From Pollenia angustigena (Eukaryota; Arthropoda; Insecta; Diptera; Polleniidae), in the NCBI GenBank assembly GCA_930367215.1, contig OV884058.1:170668478-170732477 (forward strand): a stretch of 64,000 bases of DNA, given 5' to 3'. Under the pieces are notes generated by a model, which searched no databases, had not been told where the DNA came from, and was given only the letters and a program-made list of their open reading frames with translations. This document shows positions 54,841 through 64,000 of this stretch, piece by piece. Both the position numbers and the translations under genes were made by a program. How positions within the stretch are numbered: position 1 is the stretch's first letter; the number at the start of each line of letters is the position of its first letter.

Positions 54841-55999
54841 GAAATTGCCCCCTGCATCCCCTTGTGGTCCTATTTTTTAAAAACTGAATAGCTTATCTGT
54901 CCCTATAGATATGGATCAGAGATCAGCAATGAATCGCTTTTTCGCTACTCATACTGACTCATGCAATTGTAAGTATAAGTGCGTAGAAATCATTTAAACT
55001 AAACTACTCTGATTCACTCATACTCACAAGAGAAATATTTATGAGTGCGACGTCGACATTATACGCATACTCATAAATGACCTCAGCTTGATTTATAATT
55101 TCAAGAAAATACTTATAACACTCACAATGATTCAAATCATTTAGCTCATCCATTTACCGTTTTAACACAACAGAGACAACACACAACTTAATAATCAGCG
55201 CTGCCAGATAAATTTGCCGAAAAATCGTCTAAACTGTAATTGCCAAATCGTCACTTTGCTAATTTGGGGACAAATCTGGCAGCCTCGCAGTTTGCTTCGC
55301 CTATACACATTGACTTGAGTAGATTCTAAATCAAACACTACAAATGTTGGTAAGTATGAGTACGATGAATAAAACGAAACTTTTAAGTGAATATGAGTTT
55401 GAATCACATTGGAATAAGTATGAGTGCGTATAAGTACAAGAATTTATGAGTCATGATTTAGCTCTACTCACTTTTTCACTACTCATTGCTGATCTCTGAT
55501 ATGGATCTATCTATGTTTTAAATTTCATTAAAATCGGTTTGAGAGGCAGAAATTGCCCCTATCTCCCCTCGTGGTCCGATTTTTTTAAAAATTTATACAT
55601 TTTGTGTCCATATAGATATGGTTCTATCTATGTTTTAAATTTCATTAAAATCGGTTTGATAGCTTCTGAGAGGAAGAAATTTCCCCCTATCTTCCCTCGT
55701 GGTCCTACTATTCGGCCCATTTTCAATAGGCTTGGACCTTGTGCCAATAAGAACCTATGACCCAAATTTTATCAAATTATCTCCAAAATTGCGACCTGTA
55801 CTTTGCGCACAAGGTTACATGGACAGCCAGCCTGCCAGCCAGCCGGACGGACATCGTTAGTTCGACTCAGAAAGTGATTCTGAGTAGATCGGTATACTTT
55901 AAGGTGGGGGTAGGACCTTTATTTTAAGGCTTTACACACATCAGCACAAATGCATAATACCCTCTCCACTATTGTGGTGTGGGTATAAAAAGTTCGCTT
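54841..55999 (+). repeat. Dispersed fly repeat, copy 2 (partly duplicated)
   Basis: The start GGCAGAAATTGCCCCCTGCA then CCCTTGTGGTCC is repeated at 55540 and 55670 with variations. From 55690 onward it matches 8590-8835, ending CCACTATTGTGGTGTGGGTA then TAAAAA. A hAT MITE interrupts it at 54917-55498. Confidence 0.6.
54917..55498. mobile_element. hAT-type MITE (582 bp) with perfect 8-bp duplication
   Basis: Ends CAGAGATCAGCAATGA and inverse of TCATTGCTGATCTCTG. ATATGGAT is duplicated on both sides (54909-54916 and 55499-55506). ACTCAT/ATGAGT words recur throughout as subterminal repeats. An 8-bp duplication with a CAG-start TIR indicates the hAT superfamily. It is non-coding. Confidence 0.85.
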
Positions 56000-56400
56000 C
56001 AAGCATATTACTACAGAAAACTAATTTGTCCCATATATGTCCCAAATTTATATTAAAAAATTTGGTCGAAATTTATTTATTAAGACAATAGTTTGTCCCA
56101 AACGCGTTTTCGAAGACAAAAATTGTCCAAGTGAAGTTTTCTAAAGATCTTTGCTTCAGACTCCTTTCTATAGTTTTTTTCTTTAATAAAAAAGTTGTTT
56201 CTGTTTTTCAGAGAAATTTTATTTCTTCAAGAAAGATTCGGTTCTTATTTTCTTAAAACCGAATTTTTCCTTTAATTGCCATTGTTTTCTATAGAAAAAA
56301 TGTTGTCAATATGTATAAAACTGTTGTTGTGGAAGTAAAATTTGTTTTTTAAAATACTTTTTTAATCAAATTTTGTCCCAAACTGGGTTAAGCAACAAAT
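56000..56400. repeat. Degenerate tandem repeat, block D
   Basis: ATTTGTCCCATATATGTCCC, TTTGTCCCAAACGCG and ATTTTGTCCCAAACTGGG words continue the block C pattern in the same orientation. Confidence 0.45.
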
Positions 56401-57539
56401 CAAATTTGTTGCTTCCTTTTTTTGGATCGCTTTCTTTAGGCAGAGGTTGATGCTGCTGTTGCACTCTTAACACTTTAAAATTGTTTTCTTTTGCCACTTT
56501 TACTCTGACTTGTATTGACTGATTAAGTACTTGTTGTTGTTATTGTTGTTACTGTAAATGCTGTTGTTGGCTTTATCGGTATTGTCTCTTAACAGCTAAT
56601 TGTTAAGTCTTCAGTTTAAAATTTTTTTTAATCTATTGAAAAGTGGGCGTCTGGTTTTATTGAAAAAGAAGGAGTCATAATGATGGATTGTTGGCGTGCA
56701 AAAAGAAAAAAAAGTGAAGACTGTGATTTTTTCTCTTATTTACAGATGTTGAAATCTGTCTGCCTGTGAGTGAGGCCGTGTAAAAGAAAAGTAGGTATTA
56801 CTTTTCCTTTTTGGATTGTAGTTATTGTGGCAAATTGTGGTTTTGCATAAATTTCATCATCATTATCGTCATCTTCGTTAACAAATTCAATAATCCTCTG
56901 GTTCTCTTGCAGCATCAAAATACATTTGTCTATCTATCCATCTCCTCATTCATATACATAAAACAATCGTTAACAAGTTGCCCGTTAAGTTGTTTAACAA
57001 ATTACCAATAAATGATATTTTTCTGTTGTTGTTTTTATGTTTTATTTTTGCAATTTAATCAATCACACGTTCAATTTTTATGTTTTTCCATACATTTTGC
57101 GAAAGGAAAAGAAGAAAAAAAGGTTCGTATTGTTTTTTCCTGGTTGCAATCAAATGTTGCTGACTAGAAAATGTACTGGCATAAACTAAAAGTAATAACG
57201 AATCAACCAAGATAACCTGGTCAGTTTAGATCGTTGCCCAGTCAAAAAGTCAGTCAGTCATTCATTCGTTCAGTTTCAATTGGTATCATGAGATATTTCC
57301 ATCAACTTTTCTACCTTTTAAGATATGACGACTGCCTGTTGCTGCTGCCAGAGTTTGATGAAAACTTTTGACGACTGAGTTAATGCACAATATTCTCAAT
57401 GGTCAGCTGTATTTTGCTTGAATTTAGTATTACAGTGGAAAATTGTGTCCTAAATTGCATCGGGTATATTTTAACAAAATTATATCTTAAGAAAAGTGTT
57501 TAAGATAAATTTTTGGTTAAAAAAAAAAAAAAAAAATGA
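56401..57539. other. Unassigned, possibly host intronic DNA
   Basis: Tracts of TTGTTGTTATTGTTGTTAC (56530) and CATCATCATTATCGTCATC (56855), but no TIR pair and no coding exon with splice sites that I could support. Confidence 0.3.
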
Positions 57540-57861
57540 TTCGAGGCAACATTCTCTAGAATTCTGTTATTTTAGATATTTTTTTTTAATAATGAACTGT
57601 TTTAGATTGATTTTTCTAAAGAAAATTCAAACAAATTTTCTTTTAAAGAAATTTTTCTTTATCTTTCCTATAAAAAATGTTTTTTTCTGAGATTAAAGAT
57701 TTCCAAGAAACAAGGATTTTGCGGTAAATTTTTCGCTGTAGAAATTAAAACAGTTTAAGCCCCACAATATTTAAGAAAAATTTTTCTCTAAAAAAAATAA
57801 TTATGTGCAAACTTTTTCTTTAGAGAAAAAAATTTAGAAGAAATTTATTTTTTAAAGAAAC
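57540..57861. repeat. Degenerate tandem repeat, block E
   Basis: TTTCTTTAGAGAAA and AAATTTTTCTCTAAAAAAAA words as in block A. The pattern resumes briefly at 58300-58390 and around 58690. Confidence 0.4.
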
Positions 57862-58295
57862 TACAGAAAAAACATGTTTAAATATGGTCACCTCCAACCA
57901 AACAATTTTTAAAGAAAATTTTAAACATATTATGGCAAAAATAACCATATTTTTTCAGGGACAACCTCTAAAAAGGTTATGGTTAAATATGATAATAATT
58001 TGTTTTTAAACTTACAATAGCATTTTCCTCTTTATCAAGAGCAACATACTATGGTTAAAAACCAACCATGCTATTGTATGTTTTTAACAAATTTTAGTTA
58101 TAATTGTTCATAACATGATTGGAGGCAACAATATTATGGATAGGGCTTCTTGATGGAGGCCTAATTTAAAGATAATATGGTTACCACTGACAATAATATG
58201 GTTATATTAAACATGATGTGTTAAACATTTTTTTTTTTTAAAATAGTTTGGTTGGAGGAGACCATATTTAAACATGTTTTTTCTCTGGGTGTAGT
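57862..58295. mobile_element. TIR element (~434 bp), ACAGAAAAAACATG family
   Basis: CTACAGAAAAAACATGTTTA then AATATGG at the left is inverted to CCATATTTAAACATGTTTTT then TCTCTGGGTGTAG at the right. The interior is rich in AACCATA/TATGGTT. It is related to 59439-60566. Confidence 0.65.
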
Positions 58296-58860
58296 TTTAG
58301 AAAAAATTTTTCTAAAGAGGTGATTAACTTGAGACAAACTTTTTAGAGAAAAATATAAATCAACTGAAGTTTTTTTGGAGAAGACGCATTAGAGGGAAGC
58401 GAACTGACACCTAATTAGTCCCGTGATAGGTCTTTGGTGGTAGGGACCGGTTCTAGTTTTAACACTTTCTATGAATTAGACCTATCACTTTTACATGGGG
58501 TTGTCATTGGGGGGGGGGGGGGGGGTCAATTGACCAGTCACACATCTATTCTTAATGGACGTGTATAAACCAGTTACATGATTGGTTCTCCTTTCATTGG
58601 TCATGAGTTCTTTCTTTTTGTACCTGTTCTAATTTCACAACTCCCAGGATCAGTCTGTTGGACCAATTGACACAAATTTCCCGCAGGGCGTTTTTAGAAA
58701 AATTTTTCTTTGCAAAGAATTTGAGGTAAATTTTATGCAACTATTTCATTAATTTTTTTTTTTTTTTGGAAAGCTAAAGGGCAACATGCTTCAAATGTTT
58801 GTCCAAACAGCAAACACCCCAATTAACAACACAAAAAAATTTTACAACCGTTAAATTTTG
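58296..58860. other. Unassigned with poly(G) tract
   Basis: 17 G residues at 58509-58525, in GTCATTGGGG...TCAATTGACC. No gene seen. Confidence 0.4.
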
Positions 58861-59400
58861 AAATATTTCCCAAGCAAGGTAAAAGGGTATACATACATGT
58901 ATAACTTTGTCATTCTGTTTGTAGTTTCCACAATTGTAATCCTACACCCTATAAAGTATATACATATATTTTGGATCCTTATGAAAAGAGAAGGTCAAAT
59001 TACGATGTCCGTCTGTCTGTGTGTCCGTTGAAATGTGGTTTTCAGAGACCCCTGATATGATGGGAACCATGTGTTTATATATTTATGTCACATATAGCCC
59101 GGAATTGTTTACTATTTAAATTTAGCCTGATCGGTCCACAAATGGCTGAGGTATAGGCAAAAGCGCCAAAGTTTCAAAATTAGGAAGAAGCATATTCGTT
59201 ATCAATACATAACATCCGACAAAATGTGGTCGGGATTGGAGAAGTACTTTTTCTATATAAAGACATTATAGATTTCTGTATATCTGGAGAACGGCAAAGC
59301 ATTTTGGTTATCAAAAGACAACATCTGAGAACATGGGTTCGGAAGTGGAAAGGTAGGCGCGACACAAAATATATATTTATTCATATCTAAAGAACGTTAA
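58861..59400 (+). repeat. Dispersed fly repeat (AAAGGGTATAC...TCCGTCTGTCTG type)
   Basis: CAAGGTAAAAGGGTATACAT, CCCTATAAAGTATATACATA and GATGTCCGTCTGTCTGTGTG followed by GGTTTTCAGAGACCCC is a sequence style I know from many dipteran genomes. It has no coding capacity. Fragments of related repeats lie at 38480-38960 and 60567-60780. Confidence 0.5.
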
Positions 59401-59438
59401 GAGAAAAATTGTCCAAATTTGGTACACATACATGTAGA

Positions 59439-60566
59439 GAAAAAACATGTTTATATAGGTTCACCTCCAGCAAAACTATTTTTAAAGAAAATTTAAAACT
59501 TATTATGTTTAATATAATCATATTATAGTGACAGACAACCATATTATGGTTAAATTAGTCTTCCATGAAGAAGCCAAAACCATATTATGATTACCTCTAA
59601 ACATGCTACAGTTAAATATGACAAAAATTTGTTTATAAATTAAAAATAGTATCTTCCTCTTTTCCAAGAGCAACATGCTATGGTTGAAAATCCACCATGC
59701 TATTATAAGTGTTAAACATATTTTAGTTGTTATTAATAATAACATGTTCTGAGGCAACCGTAATATGGTTGTCGGTAACAATAATATGGTTAAATTAAAT
59801 ATAATGGCCCATAACTATAGTCATAAACAAAGCATACTTTAAGGTTTTAAAGTAAACTTTTATAAAGAATATGTTTTTGATCTACTATAGACAAGCAAAA
59901 GCATACTTTACACGTTAAAATCGGTGTTAATTTTAAAACTAGCTGAAGTTGTGTTTAACTCATTTAACAACAGCATCAGCTGTTTTTGCCAAATGAAAAA
60001 TTCCTGCAAAAAGTTGAAAATGTTTATGTTACAAGATATTGGTCGATATTTTGCATTTATTATTGATTTGGAGGAAATCTTTTATCTTTTAACACAAAAT
60101 ACATACATATGTATAGGCCCTAATTGTGTAAAACGCAATGGCAAAAATTGCAATGCAAGCAAAAACAAAGTCAAAAATATTTTGTAATTTTGTTGTTGCT
60201 TTCTACATAAATTCCCATTGCGTTTTTAAATCTTTCAACGCTACAAAGTATGCAGTGTTTTATTTATATTTTAATTTGTAATGTCAGCTGCTTAGAGTTG
60301 CCACTTGCTTATATTTTCTTGTATGTTGTATGAAAAATTTTCTACATTTGAGGTGGCACCCAGTTAAAGTCGGTTCAATTTAAAACATACTTTAATTTCG
60401 ACTATTGTATTAAAATAATTAAAAGAATGTTTTTCTTTTAAAGTTGTTTTTAAAAAGAACCGACTTTAGCGTTCGACTATGATTATGGGCCAATATGTTT
60501 AAAATGTTCTTTAAAAATAGTTTTGTTGGAGGTGATCATTTTTAAACATGTTTTTTCTCTGGATGT
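59439..60566. mobile_element. TIR element, ACAGAAAAAACATG family, split by a MITE
   Basis: GAGAAAAAACATGTTTATAT then AGGTTCACCTCCAGC at the left is inverted to TTGGAGGTGATCATTTTTAA then ACATGTTTTTTCTCTGG at the right. The insertion at 59805-60492 separates the halves. Confidence 0.65.
59805..60492 (-). mobile_element. 693-bp-family MITE, copy 2 (688 bp, reverse)
   Basis: Reverse complement of 33555-34247 along its full length. Ends are TGGCCCATAACTATAGTC and inverse of GACTATGATTATGGGCCA. It is nested in the preceding element. Confidence 0.75.
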
Positions 60567-63085
60567 AGCTGGGTTATCAATAAACAACCTCTCTAACAAG
60601 ATGGGGGCCGGATTAGTTAAGTGTGAAATTTTCTATTTCTGTAGAATGGCAAGTGCCAAAGATTCGAAATTAGGTGCATCCGTTTTATTTGTCCATACAC
60701 AACACATGACAAAATAGATTTATTCATATCTTAACGGTATTTATATAACTTTCAGTTCTTATTGCACCATGGTGAAGGGCATATAAGGGCACTCTTACTG
60801 GTTTTCTATAGAATTAAACTTTGAACAAACTTTTGTTTTTTAAGAATTTTTTCTACAGATATAAGTAAAGGACCTACATTTTTGTTTGGGACAAAGTTTT
60901 TTATATAAATGAGTTTTAAACAAACTTTATATAGAAATAAGTTTGTGAAATTTTTTTTTGTTGGTGAGCTTTTCTATAAGGTTTTTTTCCAACATGGAAA
61001 ACAATTTGGAACAAATTTCTAGATAAAATTTTACTTTTCACTGTAAAACTGTCCTCAATTGTTAGTTTTATTGTCGCTGTTCTCCACCCACTGTCCACCG
61101 CTTAGTGGAATGTTCAGTTGTTTAGTTTTTTTGTCTTGGTTTTTAAATTGTATTGAAATCTCGCCCCATTTGACCGGTATGAGTGAGTGATAGATGCCGA
61201 AGAGTGAGAGTTCGTAAAGGTTAATAACGGTAATAAATATGATTTTCTGCTGGAGATTTTTGTTGTTGTTGTTAATGCAGCTAAAAACATTTTTCATTAT
61301 GAAATTATTTTGTTTTTGTGTTTTTAAAATTTTTTCTTTCAATCAAAACGATTTTGTCAATTTTTTTTTTTATTTTTTTTTTGGTGAACGAACAATTTGT
61401 TCACAAATTTTTGTGGATGACGTTGAAGGTTTTTTTTTTCATTAAAGCTTTTTTTATAGTGTAAATAAAATTGATGAAAATTTATTAAAAGTTATAAAAC
61501 TAAACTAATTTCCTTTTAAACATTGTTGTAATCATTTTTTCGCCTTAAGGGTGGTGATTGCATTGGGGGAGGGTAAGGAGTAGGCGGAGGGAGTTTGGTC
61601 ATTTCATAAATAAATTTCCTTTGGTTAAGTCAAGACATTTTAGCCAATGGCCATTTAATGAGATTTAAATTTTTATTGATTTCCTTTTGGTTTCATGGCG
61701 GGAGATACCAGCAAATTTGTATATTTGCTTTTAGTAGTTTTTATTGTTGTTTTTAGTTTATTATTTATGATCTCCTCGAGTCACTGCATCTAGTGATGGT
61801 TGGAAGTGGTTGTTGTGGTGGTATTTTAAAGGTGGGTGGTTTGATTTATAATCCATAATGAGTTTAAAATAAAAAAAAAATCATAAAACTGGAAAAAGGA
61901 AAACAAAATTTTCCAATCTTTTTCACCATGATGCAATTTTTAAGATATTTTTGTGTGTATTTTTTTTTTTTTTTTGTTAAATTATGGTATTTAAATAATT
62001 TATGTATTATTTTACACGATCATAAATGTAAAAGGTGTCAAATTTGTCGAAAGGCATTGATAATTCTAGCTGGAAGGTGTTTAATAGGTGCTTAGGCCCT
62101 TAAATGTGTTGAGATTTTTATAGCGGTTGACGATTAAAATGGGATGTGAAAATATCTCTTAATTTATAAATAAAAAGTGTTTTTTATTGTTTGATTTACC
62201 GATAAAAATTAAACAGTTGCGGGATTATCAGATCTTTTTACTTTATTACATCAAGCGATTAGTTTGCTTTGTCAGCTTATAATAAAAATCAGCCTTTTTT
62301 AAATTAAATTCATTTTAAAAGGCCTTATTTAAATTTTTTAGATGTCGAATTTGATTTGAAAAAAAGGTGAATTTGTTTTCTAACCACTTGAATTTGATTT
62401 GGAAATAAGCCGAATTTGGAGTTTTAAATCTGTATGTCTGCTTTAACATTAAACGATTTTTGTCGTTGCGATTCTTACCTTATAGGCGAGAGGGGAGAGA
62501 GGAATTAAAAGGGGTACACAGGCGAATGAACCAGTGTTGCCACTTTGTGGGTAATTACCCGAATTTGGTATAATTTTTACTGTTGTGGGTAGAGCGTGGG
62601 TAATTTCTCTTAGGTGTAATTTTAAATTCTTACTTAAGATACCCAAATAAAATCCAGATTCGATTTCAGTGATGACATTTATTTCTTTTTAAATACTTTT
62701 GCTTAAAAATGCACAGTCTTCTGAACCGAAGTCTCGGTTTCTTTTTGCGAAAAGACTTCAATCATTAAAAATATATTTTCAAAAGTTTGGTAATGAATGT
62801 CGCAAGATGAACCCTTAGATTTGGACAAAGATGCCTATCATAGTGATTAAGAACCTCAAGTTTATAGAAAAAAGTTATTCAAACTAAAAACAACCATGGG
62901 GAAAGATATGTTTACTATATTGTAACACATAATTAATTTTATTTTTATCTTGCAACTTTTTAATGCTTTAGTTTGAAGAATATTTAACGCCCTTTACAGA
63001 TTTAAAAATGCATTACGAAAAGGACAGTTGTATAAAACCCTGCAGGCATTTTGTTTACTAAATTAGGGATAAAGGGTATTTTGTA
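60567..63085. other. Unassigned; possibly host non-coding DNA
   Basis: 60567-60780 contains worn repeat text like that at 59160-59400. 60790-61040 has block C-type TTTGTTTGGGACAAAGTTTT words. 61060-62440 includes GTTGTTGTTGTTAATGC and GTGGGTGGTTTG tracts without a TIR partner. At 62532 CAGTGTTGCCACTTTGTGGG resembles a hAT-type end, with no partner found. No coding exon supported. Confidence 0.3.
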
Positions 63086-63276
63086 AAGCTTCGTACAGAC
63101 GATGGTCAGATCTTACAATGTTGTCATTAAAATTGCCTAAAAATGTCTTGCAACTGTCTGAACATTGTAAGCTCATTTTCATTTGGCAGATGTGTAAAAT
63201 TAATGCATCTGACAATGGTACCATTGTCAGAAAAATGACAATATTGTAATATCTGACCATCGTCTGTTCGAAGCTT
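63086..63276. mobile_element. MITE (~191 bp)
   Basis: AAGCTTCGTACAGACGATGG then TCAGATCTTACAATGTTGTCATT is inverted to AATGACAATATTGTAATATC, TGACCATCGTCTGTTCGAAG, CTT. TIRs are about 43 bp. CTGACAATGGTACCATTGTC lies inside as a small palindrome. Confidence 0.75.
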
Positions 63277-63378
63277 AAGACCATGAAACTTAAAATGGTA
63301 GACAACACAAAAAAACAAAAATAATTTTGATCGCAGATTGATACACGGCATTACCATTTGAAACTGATTTCAAACAAT

Positions 63379-63657
63379 TAGGCACCGCGCTTGTCCTTGA
63401 CGAAACGCATTGCAGATGTCCAATTTTGTTTCTCTTCTTCGAGCATTGCTGGCTGCATGTTGCGAATAAAATGATGAATACCCTGAAGTCTTATTGACAG
63501 TTTATTTTCTCTAAGTCAACACATTGCTATCATTTGTGAAAAAATAAGTTGCGCCAGTTTAATCACGAACTCGCCTGTAAGTTCCGAAAATCGATGGCTG
63601 GATTTCAAAACAAATTTGGATAATTTGGTGTCGTTGTTCAAGCATGAATCTATTCAT
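63379..63657 (-). pseudogene. Mariner transposase relic, largely deleted
   Basis: Minus strand from ATG at 63657: MNRFMLEQRHQIIQICFEI, closely parallel to MNRLTNEQRLQIIEFYFQ of the 6465 copy. This is followed after frame changes by a stretch ending IRNMQPAMLEEEKQNW and FVKDKRGA before a TAA at 63379. The middle of the gene is missing. Confidence 0.55.
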
Positions 63658-63695
63658 GATGTGTGCCTGAGCAAAAGCTAACCTTTCGTTAAGTC

Positions 63696-64000
63696 TATGG
63701 GGCTAAAAAGCACCCATTATAAAGGACTTGCAATGAGCATATTCATAGATATATGCAACCAAATGTGGCAGTTAAGCTCATTATTTTAGGAGTTTTATTA
63801 ATTGTTTTAAGTCTTTAATGTTAATTTTGTGAATTTATTTAAAATTACAATAAGAATCTTAACAGTTTGACTAATATTGATCTTCTTTCAATGAGTTTGT
63901 TGTGTTTTTGCTACTTTGTAAATGTCTTTTTATTAAATAAAACTTAAATTGTTTATCAGGTGTAATTTCAATTAAATCGGGTTATTTTGCTTCATCTCAA
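63696..64000. other. No feature recognised
   Basis: AT-rich end of the window. Confidence 0.3.

Noticed and set aside
56811..57011. Open frame with an Ile-rich stretch as a membrane protein exon
   Set aside because: The stretch comes from a CATCATCATTATCGTCATC simple repeat and has no supporting splice sites.

Overview
The window is AT-rich, intron-bearing eukaryotic DNA with no bacterial features. Its mobile-element content (mariner, piggyBac, hAT-like, pogo-like and non-LTR remnants), a 61-bp intron with GTAAG/TTTTAG borders, and dispersed repeats ending in GTGTGGGTATAAAAA point to a higher dipteran (cyclorrhaphan fly, house-fly/blow-fly type). The exact species cannot be read from the sequence. 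I found no convincing host protein-coding exon. The DNA is best read as a gene-poor intergenic region or very large intron made mostly of nested transposon debris.

Layout. 0.3-5.8 kb: a 2.2-kb element with ~390-bp terminal inverted repeats (TIRs), a pogo-like MITE inside a palindrome, and small TIR elements. 6.2-8.3 kb: a hAT-type relic with an internally deleted DD41D-type mariner inside it, then a long hairpin. 8.4-17.7 kb: dispersed repeats, MITEs, a tRNA-derived SINE with perfect 16-bp target duplications, a decayed mariner, and an AT-rich TIR element with a 41-bp minisatellite. 19.5-20.6 kb: a truncated non-LTR retrotransposon on the minus strand. 24.6-30.0 kb: a piggyBac relic carrying two insertions of one TIR family. 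One insertion (24925-28679) is a complete 3.75-kb element with ~630-bp near-identical inverted arms and an intact two-exon gene for a 556-residue Cys/His-rich transposase-like protein. It is the only convincing intact gene in the window. 30-43 kb: mariner scraps, paired MITEs, a hAT-like 623-bp element and long unassigned stretches. 43.4-61 kb: a degenerate tandem repeat with core TTTGGGACAAATTTTT, broken up by three ~900-bp TIR elements that each carry an internal tRNA-like SINE, by a mariner relic, by a MITE stack three insertions deep, and by an 8-bp-TSD hAT MITE. 61-64 kb: mostly unassigned, with one MITE and a minus-strand mariner relic.

The genes do not form a pathway. The relationship that matters is parasitic: the intact element at 24.9-28.7 kb is a plausible source of mobilising protein for the related non-autonomous copies at 29.2 and 48.2 kb, which share its CAGTACTT termini and TA target duplications. 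Nested insertions with recognisable empty sites give a relative order of transposition events.
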